NCBI RefSeq assembly: GCF_041521385.1
Contig: NZ_CP168006.1
Location: forward strand, 2,662,295-2,726,294
Source: Alcaligenes faecalis
GTDB lineage: Bacteria > Pseudomonadota > Gammaproteobacteria > Burkholderiales > Burkholderiaceae_B
Length of the DNA: 64,000 bases
Direction of reading: 5' to 3'
The notes under the pieces were generated by a model. It was not told the DNA's origin, did not search any database, and saw nothing but the letters and a program-made list of their open reading frames with translations. Made by a program: the position numbers and the translations under genes. Positions 8,747-16,484 of this stretch are shown here, piece after piece (position 1 is the first letter of the stretch; each line of letters begins with the position of its first letter).

Positions 8747-8754
8747 GCTTGCGC

Positions 8755-8811
8755 TTCTTCTTCTTCTTCTTCTTCTTCTTCTTCTTCTTCTTCTTCTTCT
8801 TCTTCTTCTTC
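8755..8811. repeat. (TTC)19 trinucleotide tract
   Basis: Nineteen uninterrupted TTC units (57 bp) begin 8 bp after the importer terminator's T-run. On the minus strand this reads as GAA and would encode a run of Glu in a 106-codon frame (9048-8728) that has no gene-like features. A perfect tract of this length is prone to slippage. Confidence 0.97.
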
Positions 8812-8920
8812 AGTTTCCTGAGAGTTGGAGAGTGGCGCTGCTTGTGTGCAGAGCAGGAGATTTGTGGGACAAGGAGCGCAGAGAGCCTGCATGTTTAGAT
8901 AGTGTTTCGTGGAAACGCCT

Positions 8921-9146
8921 GTCTGGGCCGGGGGGCCGTTCTCCGGGCTTGGCTCCTTGTCGGTGCTGCGCACCGGTACCCGGTCAGGCTTGCTATTCGG
9001 GCGCGCCCTGAACTCGCGAAAGTGCCTTGTCCACAGGACAAGGCACAAGCATTTCGCTCAAACAGCAGGGTGCTTGTACCCCGAATAGCAAGCCCGCCTG
9101 CGGCAAGAAGCCTGAATCGCCCAGAGGACGGCCCCCCGGCCCAGAC
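8921..9146. repeat. Long nested hairpin element, copy 1
   Basis: The 226 bp fold into an almost continuous hairpin. The outer stem pairs 8921-8939 with 9128-9146 (19 bp, perfect) and continues through 8940-8948 with 9119-9127 (one mismatch). Next come 8951-8962 with 9101-9112 (one mismatch, one wobble), 8987-9001 with 9080-9094 (15 bp, perfect), 9003-9010 with 9066-9073, 9016-9021 with 9052-9057, and a tip of 9022-9032 with 9036-9046 (11 bp, perfect). A side hairpin CGGTGC-TGC-GCACCG sits at 8961-8975. The same plan recurs at 25001-25221 with different stem sequences. It could be a structured RNA or a DNA-level palindrome; no protein role is supported. Confidence 0.85.
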
Positions 9147-9684
9147 CGGCTCACAATGACTATCAATATGAGCCCTTCCTCCTTTTGGAGCCTGGCGGTA
9201 TGTGGCTCTTCGGGCTGCTGTCGCGGTGTGAGGGACTTGAGGGGGGCGAGGTTTGCGTGTGGATCGTGGCTCTCAAGAGTTAGCGGTGGGTGTGGGGGGC
9301 GCAAAAATAGGAGCCAAGCACTAACTATTGAGTGCCAGGCACTTCATGGGAGCATGAACCTTGCTCAGGATATCCCGCTCAACAAAATGTTGTGCGTAAT
9401 CGGGAGCTTGTCGTGCGTCTTTGACGCCAAAGCCAATGCGCTTGTCACGGTGATTGTTGTTGTCTCAGTCTCTTGTTCTTTTAGGTTTTCTTGCTCACTC
9501 AGGCGCTTTTATAGGCGCATAAGGAGTTGGTACAAGGACGAGAGGCGCTGCGGCCAGGCGGCTTTGGGCTGAAAAGCCTGTGACCAGGAGCTGGCCTCTA
9601 GCCTGCCTGGGTGTTGCCAGAGTTTTTGAAGTGGCTAGAGTCGCGCAGTATGATCAGACATTCTGCCCTTGGATCGGGATTGCC

Positions 9685-10242
9685 ATGTTTGCCTATGTCG
9701 GGCTGCGTACTGCCTGCTTTGATACGCCTTTAGGGGCGATGCGTCTGTTGGTGGACGCTCAAGGAGCTTTGCTGCGTCTGGACTTCGAGGAAGAGACCGT
9801 ACATGGCCTGACACCGGAGCAATTGGCCGGTCTGATCTCCGAACCGGCTTTGGCCGAGCCTGTGCAGACTCAACTGGACGCGTATTTTGCTGGCAAGCTG
9901 CAGCAGTTTGACCTGCCTTTCAGCCTGCAAGGGACCGAGTTTCAGCAGCAGGTCTGGCAGGCTTTGATGACCATTCCTTATGGTCAGACCTGGACCTATG
10001 GCCAGATGGCCGAACATCTGGGCCGACCCAAAGCGGTGCGCGCCGTTGGTCAGGCCTGCGGCTTAAATCCCATCAGTATCATCGTGCCTTGCCATCGTGT
10101 GCAGGGTGCCAATGGCATGTTGACTGGCTTTAGCTCCGGCCTGCACCGTAAAGCCAGCTTGCTGGACTTTGAGCGCCGCGTGTATTTGACCGGTGAGGGT
10201 GACTTTCAACTCAGCATGCCCGCCCAGCTCGATTTGTTCTAA
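9685..10242 (+). CDS. ogt: Methylated-DNA--[protein]-cysteine S-methyltransferase
   Basis: DNA-repair protein of 185 residues that removes methyl groups from O6-methylguanine by irreversible transfer to its own cysteine. The acceptor Cys136 lies in the family motif IVPCHRV; the DNA-binding winged helix precedes it (PYGQTWTYGQMAEHLGRP, about residues 98-115). The N-terminal domain is short, as in Ogt rather than Ada. I chose the ATG at 9685, which fits the usual start of the family; upstream in-frame sequence is not protein-like, and the ribosome-binding site is weak. It appears to stand alone between the gene-free stretch and the aldehyde dehydrogenase. Confidence 0.9.
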   Translation: MFAYVGLRTACFDTPLGAMRLLVDAQGALLRLDFEEETVHGLTPEQLAGLISEPALAEPVQTQLDAYFAGKLQQFDLPFSLQGTEFQQQVWQALMTIPYGQTWTYGQMAEHLGRPKAVRAVGQACGLNPISIIVPCHRVQGANGMLTGFSSGLHRKASLLDFERRVYLTGEGDFQLSMPAQLDLF

Positions 10243-10367
10243 CGCAGGACAGGGCTCACTCCGTACCCAAATCAACAAGCCCCCGTGCACAGAATCACAA
10301 GTCCGGGCTTGTCCTCGTCCCTATACTGAATTCCTTAAGAATCAACTATTCCGTGTGGAGACAGACT

Positions 10368-11858
10368 ATGGGGCAGGACGTACAAGCCGAGCGCAAGGCG
10401 ATTCGCGAACACATGATTATTGACGGCAAACCCGTCACTGAATCTCAAGGACCCATGATTCCCGTTTACGATCCCGCAACGGGGCAAGTGATTGCGCATC
10501 AGCCCGAGGCCGGTGCTCAAGGCGTGGATCTGGCTGTGCGTGCTGCGCGCCAGGCTCTGGAGCAGGGCGAATGGGCTCAGATGTTGCCCGCTCAGCGCGA
10601 GCGCCTCTTGTTGCGTTTGGCCGATTTGATTGAATCCCACGCGGACGAGCTGGCTCGTCTGGAAACCCTGAACAACGGCAAGCTGCTGTTCTTCTCCTAC
10701 GGCCTGGAAGTGGCTGCCAGCGCACAATGGCTGCGCTACATGGCTGGCTGGGCCACCAAGATGAATGGCGAATTGCTCTCGCCTTCCATCGGCTTTCCTC
10801 CCGGCGTGAAATACCACGCTTACACCCGCCAGGAACCGGTTGGTGTTGTGGGTGCGATCGTGCCCTGGAACTTCCCGTTGCTGATGGCGGTGTGGAAGAT
10901 TGCGCCTGCCATGGCTGCCGGTTGTACCGTGGTTCTGAAGCCTGCTGAAGAGACCCCGCTGACCGCCATTCGTCTGGCCGAGCTGGCTCTGGAAGCCGGT
11001 TTCCCCGTCGGTGTGATCAACGTGATCACGGGTCGTGGCGAAAGCACGGGTGCGGCTTTGACGGCTCACCCTGGCGTGAACAAGATTTCCTTTACCGGCT
11101 CTACGGAAGTGGGCAAGTTGATTGGTCATCAAGCCATCAACGACATGAAGCGCATGTCCCTGGAGCTGGGCGGCAAGTCCCCTGTGGTCATCATGGATGA
11201 TTGCGATGTGGACATGGCCATTCAAGGTGCGGCCAACGCCATCTTCTTTAACCAGGGGCAAGTGTGTACCGCTGGTTCGCGTCTGTTTGTCCAAAAAGGC
11301 ATTTACGAGCGCGTGGTGCAGGGCGTGGCTGATTTGGCTTCCTCCATGACACTGGGCTCGGGCTTTGAACAATCTACCCAGATTGCTCCGCTGATCTCGG
11401 CACGCCATCAGCAGCGCGTGCAGAACTACATTGATGTGGGTCGCCAGCAAGGCGGTCGCATGTTGGCAGGCGAGGGCGCATGCCCCGAGCAAGGCTACTT
11501 TGTACGCCCCACCGTGTTTGCCGACGTGGCACCGGATGCGCGCATCATGCGTGAAGAAATTTTTGGCCCCGTGGTGGTGGCGACGCCGTTTGACACCGAG
11601 GCGCAGGCATTGGTCTTGGCCAACGATACAGACTTTGGCCTGGGCGCCAGCGTCTGGAGTCAGGACCTGGCACGCGTACAGCGCTTGACCGCTGGCATCA
11701 AGGCCGGAACCGTGTGGGTCAACACCCACAACATGCTGGACCCCAGCATGCCTTTTGGTGGCTACAAGCAGTCCGGCCTGGGTCGGGAACATGGGCGTGC
11801 GGCGGTAGAGGCTTATCTGGAGACCAAATCGGTCTGCATGGCCTACCCGGCAGCCTAA
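10368..11858 (+). CDS. Aldehyde dehydrogenase, probably phenylacetaldehyde dehydrogenase
   Basis: NAD-dependent aldehyde dehydrogenase of 496 residues. The catalytic Cys300 is in FFNQGQVCTAG, the general base Glu266 in LELGGK, and the NAD site includes VPWNFP and FTGSTEVG. Length and sequence resemble FeaB/StyD phenylacetaldehyde dehydrogenases and betaine-aldehyde-type enzymes. GGAG at 10357-10360 supports the ATG at 10368. It is directly upstream of the aau genes in the same direction. Aromatic amine dehydrogenase yields aryl-acetaldehydes, so conversion of these to aryl-acetates in the cytosol is the natural role, but this is inferred from context. A hairpin (11863-11910) after the stop may separate its expression from the aau genes. 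Confidence 0.88.
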   Translation: MGQDVQAERKAIREHMIIDGKPVTESQGPMIPVYDPATGQVIAHQPEAGAQGVDLAVRAARQALEQGEWAQMLPAQRERLLLRLADLIESHADELARLETLNNGKLLFFSYGLEVAASAQWLRYMAGWATKMNGELLSPSIGFPPGVKYHAYTRQEPVGVVGAIVPWNFPLLMAVWKIAPAMAAGCTVVLKPAEETPLTAIRLAELALEAGFPVGVINVITGRGESTGAALTAHPGVNKISFTGSTEVGKLIGHQAINDMKRMSLELGGKSPVVIMDDCDVDMAIQGAANAIFFNQGQVCTAGSRLFVQKGIYERVVQGVADLASSMTLGSGFEQSTQIAPLISARHQQRVQNYIDVGRQQGGRMLAGEGACPEQGYFVRPTVFADVAPDARIMREEIFGPVVVATPFDTEAQALVLANDTDFGLGASVWSQDLARVQRLTAGIKAGTVWVNTHNMLDPSMPFGGYKQSGLGREHGRAAVEAYLETKSVCMAYPAA

Positions 11859-11862
11859 CAAG

Positions 11863-11950
11863 AACCGGGGCAAGACCTTGAGGCAAGCATGAAAAGGTCT
11901 TGAGCCGGTTCGGTATACGGGCGCGAACACAATAACGATATCGTTCGCGC
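11863..11950 (+). promoter_or_regulatory. Hairpin and nested palindromes before the aau genes
   Basis: Right after the aldehyde dehydrogenase stop, AACCGG (11863-11868) plus CAAGACCTT (11871-11879) pair with AAGGTCTTG (11894-11902) plus CCGGTT (11905-11910), with a 2-by-2 internal loop and no T-run. Then GCGCGAAC (11921-11928) pairs with GTTCGCGC (11943-11950), enclosing the overlapping 12-bp palindrome AACGATATCGTT (11934-11945). The second group lies 8-50 bp before the orf-1 ribosome-binding site and is a plausible operator for the AraC regulator or another factor. Roles are inferred. Confidence 0.55.
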
Positions 11951-11972
11951 CTTCTTCGAGGAGACAACAATA

Positions 11973-12845
11973 ATGTATGCAATTTTGCAGCGAACCGCGC
12001 TGGCCTTGGCCTTGAGCGGCGTCAGTGCCGGACTTGCCCATGCGGGCGACCCCAGTGCTCGGGACTGGATACCCGCGCCGGTGGGCACCAATGTCGTGGC
12101 GGTCTACATGATGGGCCTGAAGTCGCATGGTTTTTATGATCAGGGTTCACGCATTGGCGACAGCCCCAAGCTGAATGTGCAAGGCATGATTTACCGCCAG
12201 ATGCACTTTCGTGAGCTGGCCGGAAAGACAGTGCAGTACGAGCTGATCGTGCCCGGTTTTCGCAACAAGCTGGATATTCCAGGGCAAGACCGTGATCGCA
12301 TGACCGGGATTGGCGATGTGACCGCTGGTGCTGCCGTGTGGCTGCATAACGATCCGGAAAACCGTTTCTGGTTTGCCTGGGAGCCTTTCATTACTGCACC
12401 GACTGGTCGCTATCACGGCTCACACGCGGACGTGTCCTCCGGCAAGAATCGTTGGAGCACCATTCAGGACTTTGCGATTGTGAAAGGCTTTGGCGAATCA
12501 TCCTTTGTGGAGGGCGTGGCGGAGTTCGAGTTCTTTGGCAATAACAAGAACTACTACGGCCAGACCCTGAAAAAAGACACGGCAATCCGCCTGATGGCTC
12601 TGGTGTCCACCAACCTGACTGAAAAGACGTATGTAGGCATGCGCTATCGCTATGAAACCGGCGGTCGCGAAAAGGTCAATGGCGAAACCACGGTGACGCG
12701 GGCGCGTAACCATCAACTGGCTGCCGAAATTACCCATCAGCTGACCGATGCCCACCAGGTGCAATTGCAGTACATCCATGATTTGAAAGTCGAGAATGGC
12801 CCGCGCATGCGCGGCCTGCAATTCCGTTATGCCTATGCGTTCTGA
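11973..12845 (+). CDS. aau orf-1: probable outer-membrane channel (phenol MetA-like)
   Basis: Protein of 290 residues with a signal peptide cleaved near AHA-G (residue 24). The rest is rich in alternating aromatic and polar residues and ends in Tyr-Ala-Phe, as outer-membrane beta barrels do. The overall pattern, including [16 protein letters not shown], resembles the MetA-pathway phenol degradation family (PF13557), thought to help hydrophobic aromatics cross the outer membrane. GAGGAGA before the ATG supports the start. It corresponds to orf-1 of the published A. faecalis aau region, for which no function was assigned. Entry of aromatic amines to the periplasmic dehydrogenase is a reasonable role; this is inference. 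Confidence 0.78.
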   Translation: MYAILQRTALALALSGVSAGLAHAGDPSARDWIPAPVGTNVVAVYMMGLKSHGFYDQGSRIGDSPKLNVQGMIYRQMHFRELAGKTVQYELIVPGFRNKLDIPGQDRDRMTGIGDVTAGAAVWLHNDPENRFWFAWEPFITAPTGRYHGSHADVSSGKNRWSTIQDFAIVKGFGESSFVEGVAEFEFFGNNKNYYGQTLKKDTAIRLMALVSTNLTEKTYVGMRYRYETGGREKVNGETTVTRARNHQLAAEITHQLTDAHQVQLQYIHDLKVENGPRMRGLQFRYAYAF

Positions 12846-12876
12846 CAGCGTGGACGCCTATGAGGAGAGACATCCA

Positions 12877-14049
12877 ATGAAGTCTAAATTTAAAGTATCG
12901 ACCACCGCCGCATTGCTGGGCTTGATGGTGCTGGCCGGTGGAGCGCAAGCCCAGGATAAACCGCGTGAAGTCCTGACAGGCGGACACAGTGTGTCGGCCC
13001 CCCAGGAAAACCGTATCTATGTCATGGACTCGGTATTCAACCACCTGACCGAAAGCCGCGTGCATGTGTACGACTACACCAACGGCAAATTCCTGGGCAT
13101 GGTGCCCACGGCCTTCAACGGCCACGTGCAGTTGTCCAACGACGGCAAGAAAATCTACACCATGACAACCTACCACGAGCGTATTACCCGGGGTAAGCGT
13201 TCGGATGTGGTGGAAGTGTGGGATGCCGACAAGCTGACCTTTGAACAAGAAATTTCCCTGCCACCCAAGCGCGTGCAAGGTCTGAACTATGACGGTCTGT
13301 TCCGTCAGACCACGGACGGCAAGTTCATCGTGCTGCAAAACGCCTCGCCAGCGACCTCCATCGGGATTGTGGACGTGGCCAAGGGCGACTATGTGGAAGA
13401 TGTCACGGCTGCAGCCGGTTGCTGGAGCGTGATTCCCCAGCCCAATCGCCCACGCAGCTTCATGACCATTTGTGGTGATGGTGGTTTGTTGACTATCAAT
13501 CTGGGTGAAGACGGCAAGGTGGCCAGCCAGTCGCGCAGCAAGCAGATGTTCTCCGTGAAGGACGATCCGATCTTTATCGCTCCCGCCCTGGACAAGGACA
13601 AGGCTCACTTCGTGTCCTACTACGGCAATGTCTACAGTGCGGATTTCAGCGGTGATGAGGTCAAGGTCGACGGCCCCTGGTCCCTGCTGAACGACGAGGA
13701 CAAGGCCAAGAACTGGGTGCCCGGTGGCTACAACCTGGTGGGTCTGCATCGCGCCAGCGGTCGCATGTACGTGTTCATGCATCCCGATGGCAAGGAAGGC
13801 ACTCACAAGTTCCCTGCTGCCGAGATCTGGGTCATGGATACCAAGACCCAAAAACGCCTAGCCCGTATCCCCGGACGTGATGCCTTGTCCATGACCATTG
13901 ATCAGCAACGCAATCTGTTGCTGACACTGGACGGTGGCAATGTGAATGTCTACGACATCAGCCAGCCTGAACCCAAGTTGTTGCGCACGATCGAAGGCGC
14001 GGCAGAAGCCTCTCTGCAGGTTCAGTTCCATCCAGTTGGGGGTGTCTGA
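12877..14049 (+). CDS. aauB: Aromatic amine dehydrogenase, large (alpha) subunit
   Basis: Large subunit of the periplasmic quinoprotein that deaminates tyramine, phenylethylamine and tryptamine. The 390-residue precursor has a signal peptide ending GAQA-Q near residue 26; the mature protein is a seven-bladed beta-propeller of the MADH heavy-chain family. The mature N-terminus ([20 protein letters not shown]) matches the A. faecalis enzyme as I recall it. The ATG at 12877 has a GAGGAGA ribosome-binding site; an in-frame ATG 81 bp upstream lies inside orf-1 and lacks a signal peptide. It is followed after 1 bp by aauE. Two large and two small subunits make the enzyme, which passes electrons to azurin; no azurin gene is in the window. 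Confidence 0.96.
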   Translation: MKSKFKVSTTAALLGLMVLAGGAQAQDKPREVLTGGHSVSAPQENRIYVMDSVFNHLTESRVHVYDYTNGKFLGMVPTAFNGHVQLSNDGKKIYTMTTYHERITRGKRSDVVEVWDADKLTFEQEISLPPKRVQGLNYDGLFRQTTDGKFIVLQNASPATSIGIVDVAKGDYVEDVTAAAGCWSVIPQPNRPRSFMTICGDGGLLTINLGEDGKVASQSRSKQMFSVKDDPIFIAPALDKDKAHFVSYYGNVYSADFSGDEVKVDGPWSLLNDEDKAKNWVPGGYNLVGLHRASGRMYVFMHPDGKEGTHKFPAAEIWVMDTKTQKRLARIPGRDALSMTIDQQRNLLLTLDGGNVNVYDISQPEPKLLRTIEGAAEASLQVQFHPVGGV

Positions 14050-14050
14050 A

Positions 14051-14593
14051 ATGGACCCGATCCTGACCTATGCCAGCGTGGCCTGCTTGGCCGTGCTGAT
14101 GGGACTGGGGGCGCTGGACAAGCTGCGTCACTTCAGCCTGTTCGAGGCAGCCGTTGGCGGCTATCGATTGTTGCCAGAGGTATTGTTGCGACCGTTCAGC
14201 GTGCTGTTTGTCGCCGCCGAGGCCTTGAGTGCGCCTTTGCTGCTGTGGCCAGCCAGTCGTTCGTTGGGGGCGGTTCTGGCCTTGTGCGTCCTGTTGGTCG
14301 CCACCAGTGGCATCGTGATGAACCTGTTGCGTGGCCGCCGCGATGTGGATTGCGGCTGCTCGGGGCTGGGGGAGTCTTCCGGTGGTCTGTCCTGGTGGCT
14401 GGTGGCTCGCAATGCCTTGCTGGCTACGTTGGCTGTGGCCAGCGGTGACTGGGCCATCAGCCGTGCCCGTGAACTGGTCTGGGTGGATGGTTTGACCTTC
14501 TTCGGTGCCACCTTGGCCTTGCTGGGTCTGTACTACGCGGCCAACCAACTGATCGAAGCCCATCTGAAATTCCAGAAAATGCAGAATTCCTAG
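14051..14593 (+). CDS. aauE: AauE, MauE-like membrane protein for small-subunit maturation
   Basis: Membrane protein of 180 residues with four to five hydrophobic segments, of the MauE/DoxX-like family. A conserved DCGCSG motif (Cys101, Cys103) sits in the loop after the third span. MauE-type proteins are needed to form the disulfides and stabilise the small subunit in the periplasm, together with MauD. The start ATG is 1 bp after the aauB stop, so translation is probably coupled. The redox Cys pair suggests it passes electrons or disulfides to AauD; that partner relation is inferred from the mau system. Confidence 0.93.
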   Translation: MDPILTYASVACLAVLMGLGALDKLRHFSLFEAAVGGYRLLPEVLLRPFSVLFVAAEALSAPLLLWPASRSLGAVLALCVLLVATSGIVMNLLRGRRDVDCGCSGLGESSGGLSWWLVARNALLATLAVASGDWAISRARELVWVDGLTFFGATLALLGLYYAANQLIEAHLKFQKMQNS

Positions 14594-14602
14594 GAGACCT
14601 CA

Positions 14603-15244
14603 ATGACTGCTTTACTGATTTCCAACGTGATTTTATGGGTAATCGTACTGGCCCTGGTGGTGCTGGTACTGGCCCTCTCACGCCAAATAGGCGTGTTGTA
14701 CGAACGGGTTGCCCCCATGGGCGCTTTGACTATGGATAAAGGTCCGCAAGTGGGTGATGCCGCTCCCGTCATGGAATTGCAGGACCTGCGCGGTCGTGCC
14801 CTTACCGTGGGCGTGGCTGGCCCGCGCAGCCAGTTGATTTTCTTCATGTCGCCCACCTGCCCGGTGTGCAAGAAGCTCTTGCCGATTCTGAAGTCCATCC
14901 AGGGCTCGGAAGGTCAGTGGGTTGATATTGTGCTGGCCAGTGATGGCGAGATGCCCGAGCACCTGGCCTTCTACCAGAAAGCACAACTGGACGCCTTTCC
15001 CTACGTTTTGTCCACGCAGTTGGGCATGGGCTTTCAGATCAGCAAACTGCCTTACGCCGTCCTGATCGACGAGAACGGTGTGGTGCGCGGCAAGGGTCTG
15101 GTCAATTCGCGTGAACAGTTGGAAAGCCTGTTTACCGCCAAAGACCTGGGCGTGGCCTCGGCGCAAGAATACTTGGCCGGTGACTCGGGCATGAAGCAAG
15201 TGCAGGTATCACGAAAGGAGAACGTCAATGCGTTGGCTGGATAA
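14603..15244 (+). CDS. aauD: AauD, thioredoxin-like small-subunit folding factor
   Basis: A 213-residue protein with one N-terminal membrane anchor (about residues 4-26) and a periplasmic thioredoxin-like domain holding CPVC at residues 86-89. MauD-family proteins form or shuffle the six disulfides of the amine dehydrogenase small subunit. Published insertion in this gene of A. faecalis abolished growth on aromatic amines, as I recall. AGGAGA precedes the ATG at 14603. Its last 17 bp overlap the start of aauA, coupling chaperone and substrate. Confidence 0.94.
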   Translation: MTALLISNVILWVIVLALVVLVLALSRQIGVLYERVAPMGALTMDKGPQVGDAAPVMELQDLRGRALTVGVAGPRSQLIFFMSPTCPVCKKLLPILKSIQGSEGQWVDIVLASDGEMPEHLAFYQKAQLDAFPYVLSTQLGMGFQISKLPYAVLIDENGVVRGKGLVNSREQLESLFTAKDLGVASAQEYLAGDSGMKQVQVSRKENVNALAG

Positions 15245-15776
15245 ATTTGGGGAGAGCCTCTCCCGTTCGGTGGCCCACAAGACTTCGCGTCGCAGCGTGC
15301 TGCGCTCGGTGGGCAAATTAATGGTCGGTTCGGCCTTTGTGTTGCCCGTATTGCCGGTGGCTCGCGCCGCCGGTGGTGGTGGCAGCAGCAGTGGTGCCGA
15401 TCACATCAGTCTGAATCCCGATCTGGCGAATGAAGACGAAGTGAACTCCTGCGACTACTGGCGTCATTGTGCGGTGGACGGGTTCCTGTGCTCTTGCTGC
15501 GGCGGCACAACCACCACCTGCCCGCCGGGCTCGACGCCCTCGCCCATCTCGTGGATTGGTACCTGCCATAACCCGCATGATGGCAAGGACTACCTGATCA
15601 GCTACCACGACTGCTGCGGCAAGACCGCGTGTGGCCGCTGCCAGTGCAACACGCAGACCCGTGAGCGTCCTGGTTACGAGTTCTTCCTGCACAATGACGT
15701 GAACTGGTGCATGGCGAACGAGAACAGCACCTTCCATTGCACGACATCGGTACTGGTTGGCTTGGCTAAAAACTAA
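15228..15776 (+). CDS. aauA: Aromatic amine dehydrogenase, small (beta) subunit with TTQ
   Basis: Catalytic small subunit, 182-residue precursor. Trp109 and Trp160 are the residues that cross-link into tryptophan tryptophylquinone; Asp128 is the catalytic base and Thr172 lines the active site, all present at the numbering used for the A. faecalis structure. Fourteen Cys lie after residue 70, consistent with multiple disulfides. The leader has a twin-arginine-like SRRSVLRSVG (residues 20-29) and a cleavage site near ARA-A (residue 47), so folded export via Tat is likely. After the stop, an A-run and GCCCG-C-CGGGC (15782-15792) would work as a terminator only on the minus strand. No mauG or mauL homologue that would make the cofactor is present in the window. 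Confidence 0.96.
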   Translation: MRWLDKFGESLSRSVAHKTSRRSVLRSVGKLMVGSAFVLPVLPVARAAGGGGSSSGADHISLNPDLANEDEVNSCDYWRHCAVDGFLCSCCGGTTTTCPPGSTPSPISWIGTCHNPHDGKDYLISYHDCCGKTACGRCQCNTQTRERPGYEFFLHNDVNWCMANENSTFHCTTSVLVGLAKN

Positions 15777-15919
15777 AAAAGGCCCGCCGGGCTGTCAGGC
15801 ATGCACGCGGGAAGAACGGTCCTTGGGACGCCAGTTCTCTCCTGCATAGGCAGCCCCCAGGGTTTGAACAAGGTGCCGGGCGGCCAGGATGGCGTTCGGT
15901 CACTCAAGGAGGAAACACT

Positions 15920-16420
15920 GTGTGGACATCGTTGCGCCTGGCCTGTTTGGGCGCCGTACTCCTGGCGTTTACGCCCTGGGCCCATGCCCAGGAAGAGATG
16001 GCCGGAACGGGCGATTACCTGCAAAGCTCCCAGGCTTTTAAAGACTATATGCTGCAATGTGCTGGCTGCCATCGCTACGATGGCCAGGGCCTGACACACC
16101 GTGGTATCCCCGATTTCAACCAGTCCATCGGCTTGTTTACCCGTTTGCCGGCGGGACGGGACTACATGATTCGGGTGCCTGGTGCTGCGCAGTCGCAGCT
16201 GGACAATGCGGATCTGGCCCGTGTGCTGAACTGGATTGTGGCCAAGTTCAGCCCAGAAGAAATGACACCCGATTACCGACCCTTTACCTCGGCCGAGGTA
16301 GGGGCGGCACGTCGTCACCGTTTTGATGATGTGCTCAAGGCGCGTACGGCGTTAACCGCCAAGATGAACAGCATGGGTCTGGAACCTGCTCCTTACCTGT
16401 ATGGCTCTATGGAACGCTGA
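15920..16420 (+). CDS. aau orf-2: small periplasmic monohaem cytochrome c
   Basis: A 166-residue protein with a signal peptide (cleavage near AHA-Q, residue 24) and one haem motif CAGCH at residues 47-51. It starts with GTG at 15920, set by an AAGGAGG seven bases upstream. Its position after aauA matches published orf-2, described as a small c-type cytochrome. It is a plausible electron acceptor or relay for the amine dehydrogenase or for cofactor formation, although azurin is the known acceptor. The 143-bp gap after aauA makes separate control possible. Confidence 0.9.
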   Translation: MWTSLRLACLGAVLLAFTPWAHAQEEMAGTGDYLQSSQAFKDYMLQCAGCHRYDGQGLTHRGIPDFNQSIGLFTRLPAGRDYMIRVPGAAQSQLDNADLARVLNWIVAKFSPEEMTPDYRPFTSAEVGAARRHRFDDVLKARTALTAKMNSMGLEPAPYLYGSMER

Positions 16421-16484
16421 TACAGCGGGTTAACGACCGTAGACGCTTGAATCTTTTAGGGCTATAAGAAAAGGGAGGTATGTG

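Larger units (their letters stand above)
8747..9684. other. Gene-free stretch with simple repeat and nested hairpin
   Basis: No convincing gene is present in 938 bp between the importer terminator and ogt. It holds the (TTC)19 tract and the long nested hairpin annotated separately. The part from 9147 to 9684 shows only short unconvincing reading frames and no RNA gene that I recognise. GC content is near the genome norm, so it does not look like recently acquired AT-rich DNA. Confidence 0.7.

Noticed and set aside
8728..9048. Minus-strand frame with a poly-Glu run
   Set aside because: It is created by the (TTC)19 tract and the hairpin, has no ribosome-binding site, and crosses into the importer terminator.
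8921..9146. Retron or group II intron RNA
   Set aside because: No reverse transcriptase gene is near either copy, and no intron domain V-like motif is seen.
10335..12128. A 597-codon open frame on the minus strand opposite the aldehyde dehydrogenase gene
   Set aside because: It mirrors a strong gene on the other strand, is His/Gln-rich as antisense frames are in GC-rich DNA, and has no family-like motifs.
15777..15792. Terminator after aauA on the plus strand
   Set aside because: The A-run precedes the hairpin, so the signal works only on the minus strand, where no gene needs it.
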